From positions 35,464,001 to 35,528,000 of the forward strand of contig NC_091046.1 of assembly GCF_963966145.1 (NCBI RefSeq): a stretch of DNA of 64,000 nt, in the 5' to 3' direction. The translations under genes and the position numbers were made by a program. Origin of the DNA: Tenebrio molitor (Eukaryota; Arthropoda; Insecta; Coleoptera; Tenebrionidae). Positions 9,587 through 20,658 of the stretch are shown one piece after another (position 1 is the first letter of the stretch; each line of letters begins with the position of its first letter). Below the pieces are notes generated by a model. The model did not search any database. It saw nothing but the letters and a program-made list of their open reading frames with translations, and was not told the origin of the DNA.

Positions 9587-10532
9587 TTATTCCCAAACAT
9601 CTCCATATTTATTTCTTGCACCTTCTGATGATGCTGATGAAGAACTAGATGGAGGAGGTGGGGTAGATTTTGGTGGTTCTTTATAGTTTGCAGTACGTTT
9701 CTGTTGATATTCTTCTCTATTCTTTTTTCTTAATTCATCATAAGTGGTAACATGTTTCTGAACAGGTGGCATTTCTTCCTCATAAATAGGATCTACAAAT
9801 TTATATTTATATTAATATTCATAATGAAATAAACATGACCGACTATCAACTGAAGGCCTGTGATTGTCATCAAGTCCTTCAAACTGAGGCCTTGTTGTGT
9901 CAAGATCCATACTATTGCCAGGTCCTAAATCTGTGTAAGTATCTGCCGATGATATCCCACTGAAAGGCCCTAAGGACATTCCTGGACCAAATCCAGGTTC
10001 TAAACTAAAATGAATACCTCTTGAGCTTAGGAATGAAAAACTACAATAGAAAAAAAACCTTTCTTGGAAGTTGCCTTGCCTTCGTCTTCTTAAAATTTCA
10101 CCTATTTGACTGTTTGGTAATTGCATGAGTTTTTCTGCGCATTTCGTTTGATAAGAAAATTTACCTAAAAAGTATCCAACCACTATGGAAACCCCAACTT
10201 TTGGGATAGCTCCAAATCGAGGATTTGCTCGAAGATAACCTATAAATGATGGACATTGTTTTTGGGACTACACAATTGAAATGTAATTACCTGATTTGAC
10301 CCCATAATATGTAGAAAATCCTAGTAACGCACTGAGTGGTAAACACCTTTGATAAAAACTCTCACGATTACATTCTTTGATAACCCGAATTTCTTCAGGA
10401 CTAAATTTGTACTGAAAAAGAACCTCTCAATTCTATTAAAATCTGCTTCAAAAATGGAGAGTTTACATGCGAACGATGTTTTGGGTCTGGGAAGCGGTGG
10501 CCTTCCCCTTGGTTTCTATCGTTCGGATTCAT
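9587..10532 (-). CDS. OCIAD1: OCIA domain-containing protein (OCIAD1/asrij-like), 5 exons
   Basis: Exons on the minus strand: 10467-10532, 10291-10411, 10059-10239, 9844-10004, 9587-9792. All introns (51-55 bp) have GT-AG ends. The spliced length is 735 nt, in frame from ATG to TAA, giving 244 aa. Exons 2-3 encode the OCIA domain: Y-K-F-S-P-E-E-I-R-V-I-K-E-C-N-R-E-S-F-Y, two hydrophobic segments (L-S-A-L-L-G-F-S-T-Y and V-S-I-V-V-G-Y-F-L-G-K), then the conserved Y-Q-T-K-C-A-E-K-L and L-P-N-S-Q-I-G-E. The C-terminus is a low-complexity Pro/Ser tail after Y-D-E-L-R-K-K-N-R-E-E-Y. In Drosophila the homologue asrij is an endosomal protein acting in blood-cell maintenance; vertebrate OCIAD1 is also found at mitochondria. 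That function is family knowledge. The gene is complete, compact and free of insertions, unlike its surroundings, and looks functional. Confidence 0.93.
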
Positions 10533-11306
10533 TATTTCTTTATGTAATTCTAAATTTCACTGAAGTTTGACTTTGTTAGGTTAAAACCATAAAACACTTC
10601 ACTTGACATGTGAGATAAACCGGCATGTTGCCATCTAGCTACAACCAATGGAACGTAGTTATACATAATTATAAGTAATGTTGGTTGTCTATTTTCGATC
10701 TTTTTTTTAAACAATTCGTCAAAATATTATTTACAATACATGGTGAATGAAACAATGGTAATGATCGAAGTACCTTAGTACCTATCGTAATAATCCATTA
10801 AATATTACGTTTTGACCTAATTAGAAACATTAAGTAAAAGTCAACTTTCTAAAATGGGCTTACCGGCTTACACTATAAAAACGACAATATTTATTATTAT
10901 TATACCTGTTAGGTATAAATTGTTGTCAGGAATGATACCATAACCTAACAATCTTTGACATTGAGAAAATTCATTTATTTGTTGAATTAATCTGAATTTC
11001 GTTTACTTCGAAATTGTAATTTTTCTTACAGGTACGGTCGATGGACAAATAAAACTGGGACACATAAAATTTAGTCTATGTAAATCAGACTATTCAATTG
11101 TCAATAAATTTGTCAGGCTCTATATAATATGTCATGCCAAAGTTAACCTATTTGTGATAAACCCGTAATTAAACGATGCAAATTTGAAAATTTTGACTTA
11201 TGTTATTGTCATTTTTGTCCCAGTTACTGTACTTACAAGTTCCGTTATTATCTATAACGTTTATTTTAATGTATTAGAATGCTTGTCAAAAACATATTTT
11301 ATGATA
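10533..11306. other. No recognised feature (5' flank of the OCIAD1-like gene)
   Basis: Contains the presumed promoter and 5' UTR of the minus-strand gene, but no clear TATA or initiator was assigned. A pair of tttgtcccagt/actgggaca-like words (about 11050 and 11215) may mark another small inverted repeat. Confidence 0.4.
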
Positions 11307-11555
11307 CAGAGTGGCTAAGAAAATTGGATTCACTTTTCCACATTTGCCCAAAAGATGAAATTACAAAAAAAAAGAAATAGAGTTGCTGGCAACATTGTTT
11401 TTTTTACGTAACTATGCTTTCAAAAAATGTAGCTAAATGTTGGTTATAGCCGATTAGGATAAATGTTGCACGCTAATGAATAATGATCCTGCACTCTTAG
11501 AGCTGCTGTTCTACCAGATCGACCTTTTCTAGCAGGATAACACCATTTTATGATA

Positions 11556-12205
11556 TTGGGTGATTCAAAATGATTGTGGATAAGTATGGCAACTATGTAC
11601 GAAAATTTATGTGGCAACTGTGTGGGTGGGGTATAGTTGACATTTGTATGACATTTTATTAGCGTGCATTTGAATTTTTTTATACCATTGCACATTAACT
11701 TGACAATTTTCAAAATTGCGCGACTATGAACTGTCAAAGAAATGTCAGCTCTATTCTACCTACAGAGTTGCCACATACATTTTGGTAGATACATAAAGTC
11801 TGTCTCAATTCTAAATTTCCACCAACACTGCATTCTACGTTGGGAATACAACCGGCAACATTGTTTGGTGAAAAATGCGTCAGATTGTATTTGTTAGGTT
11901 ATCTGTCAATTTCCGTTTTTACAACTCAAAATTTTAGAATAAAGGAAAAGAACGAAAACCTTTTTTTAAAATGCAGCAAGTAAGTAAGTGGAAAATCGAA
12001 TTCTAAAAGCAAAATAAACTTATGAACTAATTTTTATGTTTTCGAATCATGTTTATAAAATAATTATATTGCCAACTTTGGTTATAAGAATCCCCAATTT
12101 AGAAATATTTTTATTTTGCCAACATAATTCAACAGGTGGTGGAAATTTAGAATTGAGACAAACTATAGTTGCTACACTTATCCCCAATCATTTTGAATCA
12201 CCCAA
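11556..12205. mobile_element. Interrupted MITE, same family as 2713-2985
   Basis: Ends TTGGGTGATTCAAAATGATT / ...CACCCAA flanked by TA, with interior phrases (tatggcaactatgtacgaaa, ttatgtggcaactgtgtg) matching the element at 2713. Its right half is interrupted after 'ccacatacattttggtagatacata' and resumes at about 12166. Confidence 0.85.
11796..12165. mobile_element. Innermost MITE
   Basis: TGTCTCAATTCTAAATTTCC(ACCA) on the left is mirrored on the right (ggtggaaatttagaattgagaca). It sits within the right TIR of the 11556-12205 MITE, so it inserted last. The interior is non-coding. Confidence 0.75.
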
Positions 12206-12419
12206 TACTTATTCGTTGCTCAATATTGAAATTCATACTTTTAAATTGACAGTGACATTAACAATTGTTAAAAATAATGACAATTGCACGAAATATTGAA
12301 TTCGATGTTGCCATTTAATTAAGTATATTTTTTCCATCCTCAAATTTTTTGTAAAAACGGCGACATCTCTTGCCAATATGAAGAAAAGTGACTCTAATAA
12401 AATTTTCGTAGCCACTCTG

Positions 12420-13223
12420 TGTGTATGTAAAAAATGTTGAAAGTACCGAAACCGTCGTTAACATAATTAATTACATATAGTTTCAAAAAGGTTCAGGGTA
12501 AATTGCATAAAACGATACTTTAATCCTTGGTAACAAAGTTTATTGCTATTTGTGCTATATAAGTGGGGAAAAAATTCCAACATACTTGAATTGATAATAA
12601 CATAATAAATCAACAAAAATTGTTGATTTGCACTTTTCTAAGAGAAGGGCAAAGTTTTTTACATTTTATTTAAAACTAAAGTACATAAATATTTTGAATA
12701 TTGAATTGAATATTTTGAATTTAAGTGTTGACAAAAAAATATTTTTTTCAAAAACATGGAAGATGGTATCTGTATTGGGTAACTGTTCTGTTAATTTTAT
12801 GTTTACGTGTTTAATTTCTATTTGTTATATCCGTTTATATTTTCAAATGATAATGTAGAATTATATACATACTTACTATACTTTGTGGCTCCAAGAAGGA
12901 ATAATAACAAAGAATTTTATATAGTTAAATTATTAATTGCTTTACAAAATTTAAAGGAACATCAGCTTTTATCTTGCATCTGTCGACTTATTACGGTTCT
13001 CTCTTTTGCTTAAAAATTTTCCATTCTATTTAAATTTAAAAGAAGAAGTTGCAGATAACATTTATTTTGTAATTTTCCATCGTCTTAAATAATATTACAA
13101 AATACTCAGTTATAATCATCGTTATTTTTAATTATTTTCAATGTAAGTGAAGTAAGAATACAATTCTGATAAAAAATTTGTTCTCTCTCTTAGATTTTTG
13201 AATGTACAGTTGCGGCCCCTATA
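12420..13223. other. No recognised feature
   Basis: Strongly AT-rich. The two overlapping plus-strand frames (12628-12858, 12807-13013) are Leu/Ile/Phe/Tyr-rich translations of AT-rich DNA with no family resemblance. Confidence 0.5.
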
Positions 13224-14876
13224 CAGGCTGTTTGATAAAAAATGCCTCAACCCATAACTTTTTTATTTGTTATCCGATTTCAATGAACAAAAAAACCAAA
13301 GATATGGTTTTTCATGCGCTACGAATCAGCCATAAAATATATTTTTTTTTGCGTTATTTTCAATAGCTAACGATAGTCAACTTTTTTTTTTAAATGGACA
13401 CATGTAATTTTTTAGGCTTACAGGCCTATTTTGTAAATTGACACATATCATAACGGTGACGTTAGCGAACGATAATCGACGAAATAACGACTTTTTCCTA
13501 AAAGCAATTTTGTATTAACTTCGATAACGTTGGTGGACGATTTATCGTTAAAATTGTATCGTTATCAAACGATAGCCTATCCGTCAATTGTTGACTTCTG
13601 ACAATTTCGTTAAGATTAATAATTTGTGGATATTTGACATAAATTAACATGGAAAGAGAAGTTTTGGCTCTACTTTTGGATGAATTAGAACGTAGGTAAG
13701 TGGGTTTGTAACTACATAGGTAGAACAAAATATTCATTGGGCATTTCGGGTATTCTCGATCAAAGAGTTCCTTTGCTGGTTCTGATAACAATATTGTTTT
13801 ACAGGCGGCGTAGTAGAGAAATGAATAGGTATTTGCGCGATGTAAATGACCCGTTTTTTCTACCTGAAGCATTATTTCGACAACACTATAGATTAAGCAG
13901 AGAAGCTGCACGAGATGTCTTTCCAAATCCAGGAACACCTAGAAAATGGACAGAGAGTTACCAAAATTCCAGCTATTAGAAAATTTACGACAGCTCTCCA
14001 CTTCTTCGCTCATGGCAGTTATCAAAAAGCAGTTGGAATAAGCCAACATTCAGGCCTGTCACAAACTTCAGTCAGTAATTCTCTTCATGAAGTGGTACAC
14101 GTAATGGTTAGATACCTTGGAAATGCTTGTATAAAATTTCCGCAAACGTTGGAAGAGGTTGTTGAAGTGAAAAGAGGATTTTTTGAAAAGTTTAATTTTC
14201 CCGGTGTCATAGGTTGTATTGATGGATCATTTGTGGCGATTGTTGCACCTCCTAGAGAACATCCCGTTTATCCAGGAAACGTTTTTATAAGTCGTAAAAA
14301 TTTTCATTCGCTGAATGTCTTGTTGGTTTGTGACTCTGATTTGAAGATTTTAAGTGTTAATGCTCGTTATCCCGGATCAGTACACGACTCAGCAGTTTAT
14401 ATGATGAGTGCTGTTAAGAGAATATTGCACCAGAGATATGCCGATGGTGATAGATCCACTTGGCTACTAGGAGATTCTGGTTATCCATTAGAGCCATACC
14501 TTTTGACCCCAATCGAAGGTGCTAATCCTGAAATGCCCGAGGAAAGGTACACACAAGCTCATAAAACAACTAGGAATTGCGTAGAAATTAAAAATTGTTT
14601 TATTTTTTTTTCAGTCATCTATGGACCAAACGATAACTTTTAACACATCATTAGATTCAGAAAAAAAAACTTTACCAGGCTGAGCTTAAAAAACTACATG
14701 TGTCCATTTAAAAAAAAAAAGTTGACTATCGTTAGCTACTGAAAATAACGCAAAAAAAATTTTTTTATGGCTGCTTCGTAGCGCATGAAAAACCATATCT
14801 TTGGTTTTTTATTTCATTGAAATCGGATAATAAATAAAAAAGTTATGGGTTGAGGCGTTTTTTATCAAACAGCCTG
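13224..14876 (+). mobile_element. PIF/Harbinger-type element with very long TIRs
   Basis: Inverted termini begin CAGGCTGTTTGATAAAAAAT and extend inward for about 190 bp (through aaccataa, tatccgattt, ccaaagatatggttttt and acatgt/acatgtgtcc), with a few indels. TA flanks both ends, and a matching ccta lies just outside on each side. Classical PIF/Harbinger insertions show a 3-bp TWA duplication, which is not evident here. The transposase relic is inside. Confidence 0.8.
13649..14643 (+). pseudogene. PIF/Harbinger (HARBI1-like) transposase, frameshifted
   Basis: A first exon 13649-13695 (ATG, E-R-E-V-L-A-L-L-L-D-E-L-E-R) is followed by a GT-AG intron and an exon from 13805 (R-R-S-R-E-M-N-R-Y, F-R-Q-H-Y-R-L-S-R-E-A). 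Near 13920 the frame shifts by one; the second frame (13915-14643) continues with F-T-T-A-L-H-F-F-A-H-G-S-Y-Q and G-L-S-Q-T-S-V-S, then the DDE nuclease: G-C-I-D-G (first Asp, residue 103 of this frame), G-D-S-G-Y-P (second Asp, 187) and T-R-N-C-V-E (Glu, about 224). After this glutamate the expected C-terminus is lost. Transposase activity is unlikely because of the frameshift and the truncation. Confidence 0.85.
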
Positions 14877-15078
14877 TACCTATTTGGTATCACACACAGG
14901 AGAATTTTTGGATTCAATCGTTAATTTAAAAAAAAATAAATAAAACTCCCATCACCGCTCTTTTCACCTAAAAAATGACAGTGACAGCGACAAAAATTGA
15001 CAGTTCACTGAAAGCTGCAAAAATTTCATAACATGGGCATGGCCTGGTTCGACTACAATAATTTATAATAACCCTATA

Positions 15079-15563
15079 CAGTGATTCTGAAATTAGTTTG
15101 GAAAAAAAATGTGGAGTATCCTTGACACAAATTAATTCTGCGTAAATGACTTTTGGAGGTGAAATCAAAAGAATGGAAATTACCCTATATCCTTGTATTT
15201 TCAACGCCTATGGGTAGGGAAAATTTGTCCGAATTTGTTCACTTCATTAGCAACCTTTGTTACATCAACTCCACAATAAAGCACACTACTTTGTAAATGT
15301 TTCTATAGAAATGATCGAGAGGAGTATTGTTACGTTTGTGACTGACGGGCACATTTTACCTTTGATTATTATTGTTGCTAAACTACCAAGATAATCAGGT
15401 AATCACCTTTAACTCAGCAACGTAGTAGCAATTCTGACCAAATTTTCAATCATTTGTATCTCGAAAACTAAAAAATTTTTATAAGAATTTTTTTTTGTCT
15501 ATGACTTCTTCTCATCATCACCAATTACCGGTTTTTTTCCAAACTTATTTCAGAATCACCCTG
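15079..15563. mobile_element. MITE with CAGTGATTCTGAAATTAGTT ends
   Basis: Left CAGTGATTCTGAAATTAGTT(TGGAAAAAAA) is mirrored on the right (tttttttccaaacttatttcagaatcaccctg). TA on both sides. About 485 bp, non-coding. Confidence 0.8.
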
Positions 15564-16063
15564 TATAACCTCGCATAAAAAAATAACACTAACTTTTGAA
15601 ACAAATGACGAGCACCAAGCGAGAAGCTATCAAAATGCATTGCGTTACAGTGTAATAACCAAATTAAGTTAGCTGGAAAAACAAATGACAAATAATAACA
15701 TAGGGATTGCGCAAAGATGCCGCCAATGTTTAGCGCAAAATGGAGCGAATAGAGCATAGACGATAGTAGCGTTTTTTAAACTTTTTTTTTGTATTTCTCT
15801 TATGAAAGTGTATACTTGTGATACATTGTTGTTTTCAGAATAAAAATTTCTATCAGAATTACTAAAAAAGTATCTGTTCGCATTTGAAAAAAAAAACATT
15901 TTGACAGTTTACCATTGAAGCCCTTGAGGCTCTACATGATTTTATTAGGCCCTTTTGTAGTTTATTCACAACCATTTAATTTGGTGTATAAATAGTTGAA
16001 ATCCTCTTATAAATAAGGGAGTTATGGACTCGTCTTCTTTTTTGGGGACCTCTATGTTATATA

Positions 16064-16557
16064 CAGGATGTCCCAAAAATGGCGTACAAACTACTTACTA
16101 CGTTATCGAGGATGTTTAAATGTACATGAAAAAAATGGAAAAAATGTTTCCGACAAAAAAAATCAATTATTTTTATTATTATTATTAACGGTAATACTGT
16201 ATAATGTAATAATGTAAACAAAGATATATTCGTACATCATTACCTTGAAATGTTACCGTAGTGGATTTAAAATAATGTTTTCGATTTCAAAAGCTGCTAA
16301 ATTCTCTATTATGCAAGATTAGATATTGGTAGTGAGTGATCTTGTACTTTGTGATAATATGTACGATGAGAGGTCGCTGCCATGACAATTTCATACATAC
16401 ATATATTTCAAAATAATTGACCTGTTAAGTGCCACTTTCAAAGACCGCCAAATCAGTAAATAAGTCTAATAGCATTTTTTTAACATTTTTCTGACGTTTA
16501 CGGTAATCTCTTCTACACCGTAGGGCACCGTTAGTACGCCATTTTTGGGACATCCTG
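16064..16557. mobile_element. MITE with CAGGATGTCCCAAAAATGGC ends
   Basis: CAGGATGTCCCAAAAATGGC(GTAC) and its exact mirror at 16534-16557, flanked by TA. CAGG(G/A)TGTCCC ends are common in IS630/mariner relatives of insects. No coding remnant was found. Confidence 0.85.
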
Positions 16558-16888
16558 TAGTTGTAAAGGTTGTTTTTGTAAGAAGTATATAGGTGGAGCC
16601 AACAGCCTGCGCGAAGCTGACGTCATAGTTATGAGCAGTGGCGTAACCAAATAATTTCAATTTACTTATTTTATATTTTTTATTAATAATTAAAACCTCG
16701 TTCCCTTCCATTTGTCTTAACAGCGAACAATGTTCTAGAGTGCAGGTTTCTATTAAGAAATACAGTTTTTATCGTTTATTACAACACAATCTTCAACACA
16801 ACACAACACAAATTAAACTTGGCTACCACAACTGAAAAACAGGACGCCACTGAGTGTACGAACAGCTGATTGATTTAGCAGAGTGGGG

Positions 16889-17902
16889 CACGGCCACAGA
16901 GATATATAAAGTAAATAGAGGGGCAATACATACGGAGCTGCGCGAACAAAATTGAGGCGTCCATGGAGGTATATGGGATGGAACGACGCATGCGCTTTAT
17001 TTATATACAACACCACCATCTTACCAGAGAACACAACCCACTGATCTCTATGGTACACCATAGACGTCAGTCATCTAACTAAATAACCACAAACAACAAA
17101 CTAGTGGTGGGCTCAACTGCTATTTTTCAGTTAGTGAAATGAGTCATCCACTTTTTTCATTGTTATTTTAACATTACCTACTTAACATTTTTGTTCCACA
17201 ACGATATACATATGATACAATAAGGAAAAGAAATGAATGAGCTAATGAGCAGTTATTTGCAATCTGCTAAAAAACAATAACTATTGCGGATTTTTTTTTG
17301 AAAACTAAAATAATGTTAATCTATTAAATTTAAATGTTTTAATAAAATCAACGTAAGTACTTATCAATTTATCAGTTATGATATGAATGTATTAGTTTAA
17401 CAATTAGTTTTATAATAATTATTATGTAACTAAATAATAAATTGATAATTTTTTAAAACATTAATTAGGAGTAATTAACATTTAACGGTAGGTCTAAATT
17501 AGTGAGATGACCAAAATGTGGTTTCCCACGATTAAGATAGGAATTTCACAAAAACGCTCTAGATCACGTTTAAACTGTAACAATTGGTTCTCCAGATGAT
17601 TTTTGCACCTAATATGGTGGGAAGAAAAAATTAGAAAAACTCAAAGTTGAGAAGACGTCAAAAAAATCGGCCGCTTGGACATTTCTGTTTATTAACACGA
17701 AGTAATAATTACTCAAATTGCAAAAAAATAATATTGGAAGGGCCAAAAACTGTAGGGTTCGGACCTGTTCAAAGTATAAAATTTGAAGAATTCGGTCCTG
17801 CTTTGATTCATTGCGCAAACTCTGTTCCCTCCTGCGCAGTTGCTATTAATCACAAATTTCAAGCATTGCTTTGATCCTCTATTTACTTTATATATCTCTG
17901 TG
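16889..17902. repeat. Widely spaced inverted repeat
   Basis: A 27-bp word beginning CACAGAGATATATAAAGTAA (16895-16921) occurs inverted at 17876-17902, with cacggc-type sequence outside each. It may delimit an element of about 1 kb. The sequence between is unassigned. Confidence 0.55.
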
Positions 17903-17948
17903 GGCACGGCACGAGCGAACCAACGTTGCTTTACTGCGCAACTATATA

Positions 17949-19009
17949 CCATTCACGATGTTTTGGCATAAGGGGAGGCCATGGAAAAAGTGCATTTAAG
18001 TTGGCACTAAAGCTGTCTGTTGAATTAGGTTATATTTTTCTAAGTTTGAGGTTATAAACTGCGTCATTGTCTAGTGCATTGTTGTCAGTTTTACTAGTTT
18101 GCAATAGAACAAAACTCACATATTTTTAATCCAATTTAACAAAACAGGAAACTGTCTTGAACAGACTACAGAATAGTAGGGACCGGGACCGGAAGACGAA
18201 GTGGCTCCTGTTAATTTATGCATCTCTTAGATAACCCACCTATACAGTGTCTTAACCAACCAGTTAGTAACTTCTCAATGAATTTTTCATTTTAACCAAA
18301 ACATTCCTAGAACTAGATTGTATAAAATCTTGTACCTACTTATTAAGCCTTACTTTATTCGAATATTTCTGCAAAATATTTACACAACCATCGTCCATGA
18401 CAAGAAAGAACGAAACTATTCAACTTCCATAATTTCATTAGAAAATTCTGAATCATCATTACCTGCATCAAATTCCGAGTCAGGTTCTTTTAATGAAATT
18501 ATTAAAGGAAGAACTTTTTCAAATGAAAGATTTCCCATTAATTTTGCCCAATCTTCCGAAATAAATTCTTCACAATATCTACAAAAATGTTGGCAAATTT
18601 CAGGAGTACATTTCAAAATAGACTCAAGCCATAAATTCACAACTCTATCGCGAAGTAATAATAGGTCTTATAAAACCCCTGTGCCATTGAATTGGGTCGT
18701 TGTTTCTTCCTTCACTAACCGTGCTACATATTTATCTTGTACTCACCTACGATACAATTTATACACAAAAAGAATTTGACTTCATTGTAACTTACTGAAA
18801 ATATGTTCTGCAGTCTAATACAAACACCATCAATACATTTTAAAGTCGCTTAATTATGATTACGGTAAATTCGGCAACATGTTACGTTCATTTTGATAGG
18901 TCCGCATGTCAGGCACTTTAGTGACAGCAGAGATGCCACAAATCAAACATGTATCCAACGTTAAAAAATGAAATCATAGCCTCCCCTTATGCCAAAACAT
19001 CGTGAATGG
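17949..19009. mobile_element. TIR element of about 1.06 kb
   Basis: CCATTCACGATGTTTTGGCA(TAAGGGGAGGC) at the left and the same word inverted at 18976-19009, about 35 bp almost perfect. The minus-strand ORF at 18416-18640 lies inside and may be the tail of its transposase. Confidence 0.8.
18416..18640 (-). pseudogene. Possible C-terminal fragment of an IS630-type transposase
   Basis: A 74-aa minus-strand frame: N-L-W-L-E-S-I, then T-P-E-I-C-Q-H-F-C-R-Y-C-E-E and a Glu/Asp/Ser-rich tail. Many insect IS630-type DDE transposases end with a TP-x-x-C-x-x-x-x-x-H-x-E segment and an acidic tail, so I suggest that origin. No catalytic residues are present. The similarity is by eye only, and a host-gene or chance origin is possible. 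Confidence 0.35.
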
Positions 19010-20293
19010 CATATATATGGTGTGTACTTCTTAGTTCTTACAAAAACAATCTCTGCCTTGAACCATGGCTGCATACATGTTAATATCAATGAAACGTCAA
19101 CGAACAATGTCCAAACTTTACTTTTTCTCATTCGTTTTTTCTGGCTGTTGTTTATTCAGTATAGTCCAATTTTTACCCTTTTGCGATGACGTCATTATCT
19201 AGTAACTTTACGTATGTTTGAGCTAGGATCAGAAACAAATTTGAATTGATCATAAATAACTATAAATGTGTCAAATTTGTTGACAATTGCTTCGAAAGGT
19301 TTTGTTTGCAATCAATGTAATAAGTGAAAGAAATTAAAAATTGTCAAATTGACGGGAACATAAAACAACTATAGTTAATGGTTAATAAAATAAATTTTAA
19401 TAAATTAATATTATATATATTATATAGTAATTTTTTTCAAATTAACATATTGTTAATTGACAAACCTTATTTAAAAATGTTCGTCTTTGCCACTTTTTCT
19501 TTAATTTTTTTTTTCATTTTATTTGATAATTATCAGTGCAGGCTAATCGCGGACATTGTCAAGTCTGACTCGATTACAAATTATTGCTCACACTGCAAAA
19601 GCTGTGTGGTTTTTAAAATTTTCGCTTAAATGTTCTAAAAAATGTCCAAAGAACTTGTTCTCATTTATTTTCAAAATAATAATAATAAATAATCATAATA
19701 GACAGAGAAATACAATGCAAGGAACCCAAGAAAATTTTTTCCGTAGTGACGTCAGTTGTATATGAAGAGACGTCACGTATTAGCTGAGATCTGACATTGA
19801 ACGGTACTGTCCAGAATAAAAATTACTGGATTTGCCCAAAGTTGATGTCACAGGATATATTGTCACGTTTTAAATAAGATTTAGAATTGATTTTTAGCAA
19901 GAACCTCGAACTTAGAAGCCATGTGGAGACTCCTTCAATCGATTTTTTTTGGGGCAGAAATAACATACATATTTTGGACATTATAACTTCTTCTTTGCTT
20001 TGTTGATCTAATTATCTCAGAAAAATTCAATTAAATTTGATTTAACCAAACCGTAGCTGGTGAGATGTTGGTACTCTGGACACACAACCAATTTTGATTA
20101 TTAAACATTTGACTTCCAAAGAATATAACATTAACCTTTTGACTCAGTGATTCAAATTTTTAGTGCATAACACTCGTATTCTTACAGTCATAAATTAAAA
20201 TCAGTACTATTTTGGTTTTGACAATTCTGACGTGTTCCACCGGGTACACACCCGGCAATTTATTTTTGGGTTGTAGTTGGATCACCATATGTA
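19010..20293. other. No recognised feature
   Basis: AT-rich. Frames in this stretch look like random translations. The left terminus of the proposed outer nest begins at 20294. Confidence 0.45.
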
Positions 20294-20401
20294 CACTGCG
20301 CCAAAAAATTGTCGCAACACATCGAATTTCGGAAATATTGTTTGTTTCATGATGAGAAAACATATCCACACAAACGTAAAGATCCTAACATAATATTGAC
20401 A

Positions 20402-20644
20402 TAATAAACTAGGCAAAAATGAATAGGGAATTTCACAATTTTTCTTGGAAAGCAAAATAATTGCCCCAATCCTCCCACGTATTCTTCAACACAAAATAAA
20501 TTTAAAATGTTACAAGTACTTGAAACATTACATTTAATGTGTATATTAATATATTTCTAACACATTTCATTACAAATTTTAAACTGTATTTTAAAAAAAT
20601 TCAAAAAAGGAAAAATTCCCTATTCATTTTTGCCTAGTTTATTA
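20402..20644. mobile_element. MITE with TAATAAACTAGGCAAAAATG ends
   Basis: TAATAAACTAGGCAAAAATG(AATAGGGAATTT) mirrored at 20613-20644. 243 bp, no ORF. Confidence 0.8.
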
Positions 20645-20658
20645 ACGTTAGTTATATT

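Larger units (their letters stand above)
11307..12419. mobile_element. Outer TIR element of a three-level nest
   Basis: CAGAGTGGCTAAGAAAATTG at the left and its mirror ending GCCACTCTG at 12419; GATTCACTTTTC/GAAAAGTGACTC continue the pairing. Inside lies the 11556-12205 element, which itself holds 11796-12165. Without the insertion the outer element is about 460 bp and non-coding. Confidence 0.7.

Noticed and set aside
12628..13013. Two overlapping frames rich in Ile, Leu, Phe and Tyr
   Set aside because: Typical translations of AT-rich DNA; the hydrophobic look is compositional.
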